Shown here: piece by piece, positions 41,641 to 51,005 of the stretch | How positions within the stretch are numbered: the first letter of the stretch is position 1 | Layout of the letters: each line of letters begins with the position of its first letter | DNA from: Misgurnus anguillicaudatus | Taxonomy: Eukaryota > Chordata > Actinopteri > Cypriniformes > Cobitidae | Reading direction: 5' to 3' | DNA: 64,000 bases | Assembly: GCF_027580225.2 (NCBI RefSeq) | Contig: NC_073355.2 | Span: 25,013,501-25,077,500 of the forward strand | The notes under the pieces: model-generated | Databases searched by the model: none | What the model was told of the DNA's origin: nothing | The model's input: only the letters and a program-made list of their open reading frames with translations | Translations under genes and position numbers: made by a program

Positions 41641-43838
41641 AGGAGAGTGAGCTCTGGAAACCAACTCCTGGTGGCCCAATATGGAGCAACTAAAAGAATT
41701 TTCTCCTCGTCCTCCCTGACTTTGCACAATGTCTGTGCAATGAGGCGCACTGGGGGAAATGCGTATTTGCGAAGACCTCTCGGCCAGCTGTGCGCCAATG
41801 CATCCACGCCGAGTGATCCCTCGTTCAGTGAATAAAATAGGCGACAGTGGGTTGTTTCTGGAGATGCAAACAGATCTATCTGCGCTCTGCCAAAACGTCT
41901 CCAAATCAGCTGGACCGATTGAGGGTGGAGTCGCCATTCGCCGGGGCGCGCTGCTCGGGAAAGCGCGTCTGCCGCTGCGTTGAGCGACCCCGGGATGTGA
42001 ATGGCACGAAGAGACCTCAGATTCTTCTGACTCCAAAAGAGGAGATGGCGGGCGAGATGCGACATGTGACGAGAGCGCACTCCGCCTTGGCGATTGATAT
42101 ACGCAACAGTCGCAATGTTGTCTGTGCGAACTAATACATCTTTGCCTCTCAACTCGCTGCTGAAGCGGACGAGCGCAAGATATACAGCCCACAGTTCTCG
42201 GCAATTTATGTGCCAATGCAGCTGGGGTGATGTCCATACTCCTGAAGCTGCAAGCTCGCCATACGTGGCTCCCCACCCCGTGTTGGAGGCATCTGTGCAT
42301 ACTATTGCATGTCTGGAGACCTGTCTCAGTGGCACCCCCGCCCTGAGAAACGCTGGGTCTGACCACGGGGTGAAAGTGAGACGGCATTTCGGTGTGATCG
42401 TGACACGGTGAAAGCCGGTTAGCCACGCTCTCCTCGGGACTCGGTCGTGAAGCCAATGCTGAAGCGGTCTCATATGCAGCAAACCGAGCGGTGTTACAGC
42501 CGCGGCTGCAGCCATATGCCCCAGTAATTTCTGAAATTGTTTCAGAGGGACCGCAGTCTTGCCCGAAAACGTATTCAAGCAAGCCAGAATCGACTGAACG
42601 CGCGCCTCCGTGAGGCGTGCTGTAAGATTGACCGAATCCAATTCCATGCCGAGAAAAGAGATCTTCTGTGTTGGGCACAGTTTGCTCTTCTCTCGGTTGA
42701 CCTGAAGACCGAGACGGGCGAGGTGTTTGAGCACCCGATCTAGATGAGTGCAAAGCATTTGACGCGACTGTGCTATAATGAGCCAATCGTCGAGATATGC
42801 CAAGATGCGAACACCGCTCTCTCTGAGAGGTTTTAAAGCGCCCTCTGCCACTTTTGTGAAGACGCGGGGAGAGAGAGAGAGCCCGAACGGTAAGACTTTG
42901 TACTGATATGCTTTTCCCTCGAACGCAAAGCGGAGAAACGGCCTGTGCCGGGGAAGGATTGAGACATGAAAGTACGCGTCCTTCAGGTCGATGGCTGCAA
43001 ACCAATCCTGTGGGCGAATGCATTGAAATATGGTTTTCTGCGTAAGCATTTTGAACGGCATCTTGTGAAGTGCTCGATTCAGAACGCGCAGATCCAGGAT
43101 CGGTCGCAACCCGCCGCTTTTCTTGGGTACAATAAAGTAAGGGCTGTAAAACCCTGACCTCATCTCGGCTGGAGGAACCGGCTGAATCGCGTCTTTCGCC
43201 AATAAGACAGCAAACTCTGCACGTAGTACGTGCGCATCGGCGGGTTTCACTATAGTGAAACGGATGCCTGTAAATTTGGGAGGTCGCCGGGCGAATTGTA
43301 TCGCATAGCCAAGACGGATCGTGCGTAAAAGCCAGCGCGACGGACTGGGAAGTTGCTGCCAAGCTTCCAGATACCGGGCGAGGGGAATTAACGGCACAAT
43401 CGTAGTACCCGCGGCGAGCGGAACGGCGGTGCTCGATGACGCGCTCTCTTGGGCTGCGTTGACATGTGTATTGTGAGAATGAGCACTCACCTGACTCCGC
43501 TGATGGATGGCTGCGCGGGGAAGACTCTGATGAAGATATCTCGGTGCGCTTAACACATCCGTTGGCGAGAGAGGAGGGGGAGAACGTAGGGTTATGAGCC
43601 CATCCGTCACACCCGACTGCCTCTGATGACCTGGAGGAGGAAGAGGAATTCGCTCTTTTTGTGGTTTTGTGGGTGCCGGCTGAAAAGCCGGCGGAACGGA
43701 AATTAATGAAAACCAAAGATTCCCCACCCGGTCCTCCTCCGGGGGGGGGGGGAGTGGTGCGTTCACCATCTCCCGAAGAGCGATCCCCTCCACCTCCAGG
43801 TCGCCCATCTCAGGGCCGCTTAGATTTTCGCTTTCCAC
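41508..43838 (-). CDS. DIRS reverse transcriptase / RNase H
   Basis: 776 residues with an intact frame. RT motifs: GFYSPYFIVPKKSGGLRPI, AAIDLKDAYFHV, YKVLPFGLSLSPRVF and the catalytic YLDDWLII. RNase H-like motifs follow: VCTDASNTGWGATY, RELWAVYLAL and RTDNIATVAYIN. DIRS elements also carry a domain after RNase H; here the C-terminal part (LFASPETTHCRLFYS, then VAPYWATRSWFPEL) is of that type. The ORF overlaps gag at its start by 29 nt and the recombinase at its end. It appears intact although its neighbours are broken. Confidence 0.92.
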   Translation of the reverse strand: MESENLSGPEMGDLEVEGIALREMVNAPLPPPPEEDRVGNLWFSLISVPPAFQPAPTKPQKERIPLPPPGHQRQSGVTDGLITLRSPPPLSPTDVLSAPRYLHQSLPRAAIHQRSQVSAHSHNTHVNAAQESASSSTAVPLAAGTTIVPLIPLARYLEAWQQLPSPSRWLLRTIRLGYAIQFARRPPKFTGIRFTIVKPADAHVLRAEFAVLLAKDAIQPVPPAEMRSGFYSPYFIVPKKSGGLRPILDLRVLNRALHKMPFKMLTQKTIFQCIRPQDWFAAIDLKDAYFHVSILPRHRPFLRFAFEGKAYQYKVLPFGLSLSPRVFTKVAEGALKPLRESGVRILAYLDDWLIIAQSRQMLCTHLDRVLKHLARLGLQVNREKSKLCPTQKISFLGMELDSVNLTARLTEARVQSILACLNTFSGKTAVPLKQFQKLLGHMAAAAAVTPLGLLHMRPLQHWLHDRVPRRAWLTGFHRVTITPKCRLTFTPWSDPAFLRAGVPLRQVSRHAIVCTDASNTGWGATYGELAASGVWTSPQLHWHINCRELWAVYLALVRFSSELRGKDVLVRTDNIATVAYINRQGGVRSRHMSHLARHLLFWSQKNLRSLRAIHIPGSLNAAADALSRAARPGEWRLHPQSVQLIWRRFGRAQIDLFASPETTHCRLFYSLNEGSLGVDALAHSWPRGLRKYAFPPVRLIAQTLCKVREDEEKILLVAPYWATRSWFPELTLLATAPPWRIPLRRDLLSQEGGTLWHPRPDLWNLHVWSLDGARRL

Positions 43839-44532
43839 CAGGCTTAGCGGGCTGAGCGGGCGGGGCGGGCTGCTGACGGCCGGTTCCTCGCTTTCTTGGA
43901 CGGCCCCGATGAGGAACGGAGGCGGCCGCCGCTGCAGGACGCCCTCGGCGAGGGGCAGACTGAGGTGCCGACGTCGACGGGGCAGGTGCTGGTCTCTTCC
44001 GACGCGGCATGATGTTAGCCAGAGCCTCAGTCTGCTTCTGGGTGGCGGAGACCTGTTGTGCGAAGTCTTCCACCGCCTCGCCGAACAGGCCGGCCTGGGA
44101 CACCGGGGCGTTTAGAAGCCGGGTTTTGTCGGCATCCCGCATGTCCGCAAGGCACAGCCAGAGGTGGCGCTCCTGGACCACCAGGGTGGACATAGCACGA
44201 CCGACGGCTTGTGCGGTGGTCTTGGTCGCACGTAGCGCCAGATCCGTAGCCGCACGCAGGTCTTTAAAGACCGCCGAATCGTGACCTCCCTCGTGCAGAT
44301 CCTTCAGAGCCTTAGCCTGATGAACCTGCAACAAAGCCATGGCATGTATGGCTGAGGCCGCCTCCCCACAGGCCTGGTATGCAGACTCTGTCAGAGCTGA
44401 CGAATGCCTGCAGGCCCGTAAGGGAAGGGCAGGACGGTCCTTCCAGTAGGAGACGCCGGCAGGACACAACTGCATCGCTACCGAACGCTCCACTGTCGGG
44501 ATACCGGCATACCCTTTAGCGGCCCCCCCCAT
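43810..44532 (-). pseudogene. DIRS Gag, C-terminal part
   Basis: The frame holds the helical capsid-like region (ALTESAYQACGEAASAIHAM, then DLRAATDLALRATKTTAQAV and DADKTRLLNAPVSQAGLFGE) and a basic, Pro/Ala/Arg-rich tail ending KPGGKRKSKRP, probably for nucleic acid binding. It is split from the N-terminal part by a frameshift at the run of eight C at 44523-44530. The pieces overlap there. Confidence 0.82.
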
Positions 44533-45256
44533 CGAGGGAGGTGAGGGGTGATGGCTGATACGGACGGTTCCGGGAGGAAAACGGGGTTTTCCACGTCCGA
44601 GTCAGCTCATCATGCACCTCGGGAAAGAAAGGTACCGGTGGGGAAGACTGTGAAGCCCGTGCAGCCCCAAAGTACCAATCGTCTAGGCGGGACGGTACGG
44701 GAGGGGGAGGAGCTCTCCACTCCAACCCGACCGTCTCCGCAGCCCGAGCGAGCATAGCCGTCATCTCCGGGTCGAGATCAGGAACCGCAACCCTTCCCGA
44801 AGGAGGGAGAGGATCCGGATCAACGTCCGAAAATGACGGCCCCCCCTCCGATGTTACGACAGACAGGGAATCCTCGGGAGGTCCAACGGATGCAGAAAGC
44901 GACGCAGAACGCGCGCTCTCCGTCTCCATCGGAACCTCAGATGGTTGCGGATCCGGTGGCTGAGAGCCGCTGGACGAACCAGCTTGCCGGTTCAGCACCG
45001 TGAGGCGGAGGTCGTCTCTCCGTAGCTTCACAGCCGCCTTCTTGGCGGTGATCAGCAACGGAGGGCGGCGTTCCCGGAGAAACGCCACACGACCCCGCAG
45101 ATCCGCAAGAGTCAGGCTCTCGCAAGCGGAGCATGTCCCTCCCACGAAAGCCGCCTCAGCATGCTGGAGACCCAGACATGAGAGACAACGATCGTGTCCA
45201 TCGCGAGGACCCATGTACTTGCCGCATCCAGGAGTCGAACACGGACGAAAAGACAT
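44516..45256 (-). pseudogene. DIRS Gag, N-terminal part with zinc-binding motif
   Basis: Starts MSFRPCSTPGCGKYM; the cysteines continue in HDRCLSCLG and GTCSACESL, a plausible zinc finger. An acidic, Pro/Ser-rich region follows. The frame runs out in the homopolymer at 44523-44530, where the C-terminal frame takes over. The ATG at 45256 is the natural start, about 300 bp inside the inverted terminal repeat. Confidence 0.8.
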
Positions 45257-45928
45257 CTTTAAAAAGACGCTTAACGCCCGTGAGCAGTGAACAGCTGTCT
45301 TTAAAAAGACGCAAGTTCAACTGCAGCTCTTTTAGGGGAAATCACTCTTTTAGCTGTGTAGTTGATGAAGCACACAGGGAGGAGAACGCACACACTCAAA
45401 TAAAAGAGAGTGAAAAGAAAGAGGTGGAAACACTCGCGAGCCTCGCTGTGGTGCCTTCGCCCAACCAACTGACACGCAGAGATCTATTCCTTCAGAATTA
45501 GAGCAGCTTCTCGTGAGCAGTGTTAGTCTGCCAGCTTTCGAAGCTAAAAAACTGATTTGATAACTGCACCTGCCGCTCATTAAATACCTATGCGGCGGGG
45601 CGGCGCCGGCAGATGCAATTATCTGCATGCCAAGTTCATTGGCGTTTTAAAGGTTTCTCGAAGCAGATAGGTCACCCGCGAAGCGGTTCCCAATTCATCG
45701 GTCACGACGTGACGTCGTAGTGACCGACTGAAAGGGAACTGTTATTCCTTAACCCAGTTTGGAGGATAAGAGCTTACCAACTAGTTATGTGAGTACACAG
45801 AGTACATTAGTACTGTACACTGTCTCTAACATGATTTGTTATACTGAGATGATTTTGATTCAAATAACGGTTAAAACTGCACCCTTTTTGGTATTTTCTT
45901 GACTCTTTTTGTCTTTGAAAATCTGCAG

Positions 45929-46578
45929 AAATATGCTGAGGCGATGTATTGCAAAATAGCCGACATACAACAATTAAAGGATAATTGCAGACTACATCCT
46001 GATGAAGATATGGATGACCCTCTGTCTGGTCAACAATAGTTTAAATATGGTAAGTGTAAATGGGTTTGCTACTTTTACGGTTTTAAAGTTTAACTGTATA
46101 CTCATGGTGTTTAAATTCTGTTTTGCTAGGATGGGACAGTGATGTGGCAGCTCTTCCCTGGCTCATTCAGCTCTTGCCTTCATTTGTGAAAGGAAGAAAG
46201 ACTGGAGAGGGTCAATGTGCAACTGAAGCTACTGGTTGTGCTGTGTAAGTTTTTTTGGTATTTTGTTCTAGTTGTTTATTCAGCAGTTAGTTTGCTTGCA
46301 TTGTTCACCCAATGTAAATGCATACAAGTTCATAAATACACATCAAATACACTCTTTTAAAACACTCTTAGGTGATGAGCATCAATCCATGCTTTGAGGT
46401 GGATGGATCAGCACAGCCCTGCCTGCTCTGCGTTGGGAACAGAAGTTTCATCCAGAGTTTTTGCATCATTCTGGACCAAAAAGCCATTCCCTGCATGATG
46501 AAGACCACTGATGCAGCCTTCCACTACATCATGAGTAAAACAACTACAGAACTAAATACCAGGTTGGAACGTATTTAA
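45929..46578 (+). pseudogene. Spliced remnant of a high-copy fish gene (SAMD3-like/uncharacterised)
   Basis: Exon A (45929-46049) encodes KYAEAMYCKIADIQQLKDNC, then DEDMDDPLSGQQ, a TAG at 46037-46039, and FKY. Exon B (46130-46242 or 46244) continues WDSDVAALPWLIQLLPSFVK in the correct phase across TATG|GTAAGT...TTGCTAG|GA. Exon C (46372-46578) encodes MSINPCFEVDGSAQPCLLCV and ends at a stop. The A-B junction is in frame; B-C is in frame only with the weaker donor at 46242. The type of protein resembles uncharacterised, very high-copy fish proteins annotated near SAM-domain proteins (from memory). The stop makes this copy dead. Confidence 0.55.
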
Positions 46579-47300
46579 GAAAAATGAAACGTCTTTTGAA
46601 TTGAAATGTCTGTTTTGTTATGGAAAAATCTTTAGTATTGTGAAGGATAAGCATTTCTGCCTGCCAGTAAGGTAATTGCAGTGTATTTTAATATTCAAGT
46701 AGGGTAGGGTGGCTAATTTTTTTTAACTCTCATTTGATTTATTAAAGACCTTTTATAATAAGTGGTTTTCATGTCACTGCGCTGTGGTATAAGATAACTT
46801 TCATTATTCCATACTGTATTCTGTTTCTAATTGTAGCTGAGGTATTTAAATAAGCAGTGTTAAATGCAAAGTGTTGTGTGTATCAATGTAAATATTAAAT
46901 GTGATTTACTTTAATAAAAAGAGGTTTTGCAATATTTCTTGTCATTTGTCTTTTATAGAAACAACCCATTAGCAAAAAAAGTGGCTATTAATCAGTATTT
47001 TAACACTTAACATTGTTGAATTCACATTACACTGGTGTTGACTTTAAATTAGGAGTGTTAATTTTTAACACTGTATTTCTGTGCCAACACCAGTGTAGTG
47101 TGGAAACAACAATGAATAGTGTTGAACAAAGTGTAAAATTTAACAATATTGAGTGTTGAATTAACATATAATGGGTGTTGTTAAATTAACACTACACTTT
47201 TGACTAAATTAACACAGTGTAGTGTGGACACATATACACACTTTGCCGGTGTTAAATTTGACACCGTGGGTGTTATTTTAACACCAGTGATTTTGCTGTG

Positions 47301-48345
47301 TTTATGGAAAAATGGGGGGCCTTGTGCTACGCCCCTGTATACAGTTAGGACCATGTTAGCTCTTAACTGCTGGATCATGCTAATTGTTCAGACTTGTAGG
47401 TCTGGGGTGATTTGTGCCAAAGGGTCTGGGTTAACTTGTGCCAGAGGTGATGTGCTCAAGAAACTACCCACACCCCAAAACTTGGTGGTACATCCATAAG
47501 ACAGCATACGTTTATATTCCCCTGCAGTATTGACAAGTGGGATGTTAAATAGTAGGCCAGATCCAGACCACCTAGACCTACATACTCACAGGGGATAATC
47601 TGGAGAAGTGAGGAGATGGACATGCCTCATCAGTGTTTGACTTAGGCCTACCTGCCATTTGTCTCATTTAGCTAACATTGATTTCAGTTTTGAGTTTGCA
47701 CTATGTTAGTAAAGAGAAGTTTTACTTATTTAACTCTGGGACCCTGTACCGGGACCAGAATTATTTATTATTAATTAATATAAAATCTTCCTTTAATTTA
47801 TAATGGTCTGTCATGGACCCAGTACCACATATGAGATACTGTTTGAAAGCTTAGACTCTCTACTTTCTGCAGACATGCATCACTTTTACATATCTGTTAC
47901 TGTAAGAAAGTTATTTACAATTAATTTACACTATCACCCCCCCCATATTTTTAAAAAAGTTCTGTTTTACTTTAGAAATCACCGGCACAATTTACCCCAA
48001 CTTATTTTCCCTAAAGGCACAACTTACCCACCCCGCACCAGGGGCAAGTTGTGCCACGAGACCACTTTTTCCCAAAAGCTATATTTCTGAAACAATTTAT
48101 TTCAGATCCAAAGTTATTGTTTTCAGGAATGCACAACATCCTGAAGTATATGTACATCTTTAAGTTGAAGGCATTTCTATCATGGCCTCACTTTAAAGTC
48201 ACTTTAAGTAAAAACTGGCACAACTCACTCCACTCTCCCCTACTGCTGATTGGACGACACCGCTGTCAATCAAAACAACTTCGTCACTCAACTTCCGCTT
48301 TTCAACCATTACACTGGAGACTTGTCATTGACGTGGGAATGCTTA
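47301..48345. other. Dispersed repeats
   Basis: 47400-47455 and 48015-48060 carry GGGTGATTTGTGCC / CAAGTTGTGCCA motifs. 47750-47940 matches 51300-51495 (ATGAGATACTGTTTGAAAGC, then CTACTTTCTGCAGA). 48215-48245 mirrors 35957-35990. ORFs here show no domain. No gene. Confidence 0.45.
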
Positions 48346-48762
48346 ACAAAACCGACAAATTGGGAACTTAGAGAGACCAATCTGCTTCGAGTACTACTAA
48401 AATGCCAATGAACTTGGCATTGAGGTACTTGCATAATGCCGTCGCCGCTCCGCCAGTTGCGTATATACTGTAAGCCGCACGTGCAAATAGGGAAATTAGC
48501 TTCATTTCGCTGAGAAAGCTAGGAATCAGTGACCGGCCGTAACAGCAGGGAGCAGCACCTATGGCGACGGGACGTGACGTCTCCGTTCCATTCCTTCAGG
48601 GAACGAGGGTTACATACATAACCGAGATGTTACCTTTCAGTTGGTCACTATGACGTCACATCGTGACCGACGAATTGGGAATCCCTACCAAAACGCCACT
48701 GAATCTGACCTCTTCCAGTGTCTGCATGAAGCCCTCTGGTTCCACTTAACCCTCTGGGGTCT
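48346..48762 (-). mobile_element. DIRS terminal fragment
   Basis: Matches 39610-39985: CTGCTTCGAG, CCAATGAACTTGGCAT, GACGGGACGTGACGTCTCCG, then TTCAGGGAACGAGGGTTACA and CGACGAATTGGGAATCCC. Only the end of the element is present. No coding sequence. Confidence 0.8.
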
Positions 48763-49320
48763 AAGGGGGTTTTAGGGCCCTGGGGAAGTTTTGACATGCA
48801 CTGACATTTGTGCTTTTTTCAGTTGCTTAAAAACATATTAATGGCAAAAGTCTCATAACATTGAGTTCATCACAAACTGGGCTACAATATCATATAATCA
48901 ACATGTATGTACATGTTTGTATTTTTGAGAGAAAAATGTTTATGCGTGGTTTTTGAAAAAGCTAAAATTTTAAGTCACTGATATAAGTCCACAAAACTAA
49001 TTCTAAACATTCTAAATTCTAAACAGGATCTAGTAGTCTAGAGTTTTTTCTTCAAAATGATGTGAAAATCATTCGGCCTACTCATTCACATAAAGCAAGA
49101 TATTGATTTACAATTTCTAAGACACTTTTGCTTGGGAAAGGGTGTATGCGTGGAGGCGGGAAAGCTCCTGAATAATCAGTGATTGACAGCTGAGAGACAA
49201 AAGGGTTGCATAATGAGCCACATAATGAGCCTTGTGGGGATGTTCAACAGGAATGTAACTTTCTCTGTAGTAAAACCATGATAAGGTTTACATTTCAATA
49301 TAATGTAAATACACACACAT
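48763..49320. other. Dispersed repeat, partner of 20.3-20.9 kb
   Basis: TTAACCCTCTGGGGTC at 48767 is a recurrent element edge. 48830-49140 matches 20325-20880 without the MITE that sits at 20507. No gene. Confidence 0.6.
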
Positions 49321-50564
49321 TATATATCGTCGCTGTCCGATGAAACTCACGTATGTTCATTTTGCCGATTTTGAGATTTTTCGACAGATTGAATGTCCAG
49401 GTTCATTTCCGTATACAGTATGCGTCACATACCTAAATGGCCAATGAAAACGTGTGAAATCATGTCATCTAATGTTCACGTATATCCATTTGGTGTCAAA
49501 GCTGTCAATCACGCCGCATATCTTCCGCCTGTGAAGCATCTCGCCGGTCTCGTAAAGTTTCATCGAAGCTCAGCACTGGATATAGCCGAATAAACATGAC
49601 AATGACTTTCCTTCATCGAGGTAAACGTTTCCCGCGGACGCCAGACGAACATCTAGGAGTTACTTAATTACGGTAGGACTGTGCAAACAAAGTATCTGTC
49701 TGCATTGGTGTTGTTTACGCCGGGGATGTCCCCACCACTTTTTGAAAGCTTTTGGTTAAAATGTTCTGAAAAATCAAGCGATGCTTAAGACTGGTTTTGT
49801 GGTCCAGGGTCACATATGTTGCGTTGTATGCTTATGGTGTGTTTTCTTGTACATATGTAATGAAATTCATTGTAATCATTTATTAAACGCGCTGCTGTTT
49901 TCTACGGTATGGTGCTTTGGCATTGTTCGGTTGAGCTGGTGTTGCAGGGACTGTTACATGTGTGATGTGTGCAGTCGACATTGTTGAAGGTTTATACATT
50001 TATGCTGAGTATTTTCTTGTTGTTGACTAGCCTACGCTATGCCCATTTTTGATGCGCCGTTATTCAATATTTTTCCTGTCCTGCAGTAATGTTTTTATCT
50101 GATCTTTTGTCCCCACCACTTTTCAACACAAACTGACGCCCCTGCTAGCATTACCATGTCAGTGTATTTATTCATTGTCCCTTTATAGTTTGCAAGAGAC
50201 ATTTAATAAATGTATAATTAATATTAAATAAAGTAAGCGTATTTAACTAAGACGTAGGCTATTTAATGAACTGAGCGTATTCATCTGTCAATACGAAACG
50301 CGACTTGGCCATTCTAATTAATGATCGGAAGAATGCGTATCGATCACAGTTACTGTAAAATATGCATGCATGTCCATTTAAACTCAATTTTGGTCAAATG
50401 TGGATTATATCATTACACTGGCAAGAATATGGTTACATGTAAATATGCCGTACCAAGTATGACAACGCTACATTCAACTGCTTTTGATATACGGTGTTTT
50501 TTCACTTTCTGAAAAGTAACCGTTTTGGACATGCGTGAGTTTCATCGGGCAGCGACGATATATA
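49321..50564 (+). mobile_element. TIR element, copy 1
   Basis: Perfect 15-bp inverted ends TATATATCGTCGCTG / CAGCGACGATATATA, continuing imperfectly into GATGAAACTCACGTATG. 1244 bp. An inverted second copy lies at 53745-54816. Short ORFs are not conserved between the copies. No transposase is seen, so it is probably a non-autonomous derivative of unknown superfamily. Confidence 0.75.
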
Positions 50565-50670
50565 TAATCACGTGTTGATCATGAAAGCAGTAACAAAAGA
50601 ATGTTTGCGCACGCAAGTGATCCTGTGTTTAATAAACTTGCTGTGCGGAGATATACGCTTAGACGCAACT

Positions 50671-51005
50671 AAATAAGGATTGTACTGTTTGCAGTCGCGT
50701 ATTTTATAAGAATACCAAAAACCGCGTCGATTTCCTGACTCGTGTGTTTGTGTATGTGTGTTTCCCATCGCGTGAACTGTTTGATGAAAGACAAAGAAAG
50801 CACTCGCGTTTGGAGATAGTGACACACATACGCAAGTAAATAAGGATTGTACTGTTTGCAGTCGCGTATTTTATAAGAATACCAAAAAGCGCGTCGAGTT
50901 TCCTGACTCGTGTGTTTGTGTATGTGCGTTTCCCCTCGCGTGAAATGTTTGACGGAAGAACAAAGAAACACTCGCGTCTGGAGATATTGACACACATACG
51001 CAAGT
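50671..51005 (+). repeat. 167-bp tandem repeat, two units
   Basis: AAATAAGGATTGTACTGTTT recurs at 50671 and 50838, and AAATAAGGATT again at 51006. Units share GTCGCGTATTTTATAAG and CTGACTCGTGTGTTTGTG. A single related stretch is at 21240-21305. ORFs here simply repeat the unit. Confidence 0.88.

Larger units (their letters stand above)
39546..45739 (-). mobile_element. DIRS-type tyrosine-recombinase retrotransposon
   Basis: Gene order on the minus strand is gag, RT/RNase H, tyrosine recombinase. There are no LTRs and no target duplication. Instead about 160 bp at the left (about 39602-39771) recurs inverted at the right (about 45552-45710), the split/inverted repeats of DIRS elements. The left end also carries a 62-bp perfect inverted repeat (39546-39607 against 39841-39902). 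Stops and frameshifts in gag and the recombinase show this copy is defective. Related pieces lie at 48346-48762 and 56095-57790. Confidence 0.9.
38084..47300 (+). mobile_element. Gene-carrying TIR element, split by a DIRS insertion
   Basis: The left end CACAGCAAAATCACCAGTG and the right end, read inverted (CACAGCAAAATCACTGGTG), match over about 24 bp with two differences. Both subterminal regions are full of GTGTTAA / TTAACAC motifs. Without the 6.2-kb DIRS element the unit is about 3 kb. It holds a YY1-containing putative 5' exon (38298-38338), other exon-like pieces, and three exons of a decayed coding gene (45929-46578). No transposase was found. The superfamily and target duplication are unclear. 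Confidence 0.6.

Noticed and set aside
43909..45501. Plus-strand ORFs across the DIRS gag region
   Set aside because: They are antisense shadows of GC-rich gag coding sequence.
35957..48245. GAGAGTGGGGTAATTTGTGCC and CACTCCACTCTCCCC as the two ends of one 12-kb element
   Set aside because: The similarity is short and several GTGCCA motifs occur nearby. Complete elements in between have better borders of their own.
50568..51003. Three overlapping minus ORFs with internal repeats
   Set aside because: They are the translated 167-bp tandem repeat in different frames.
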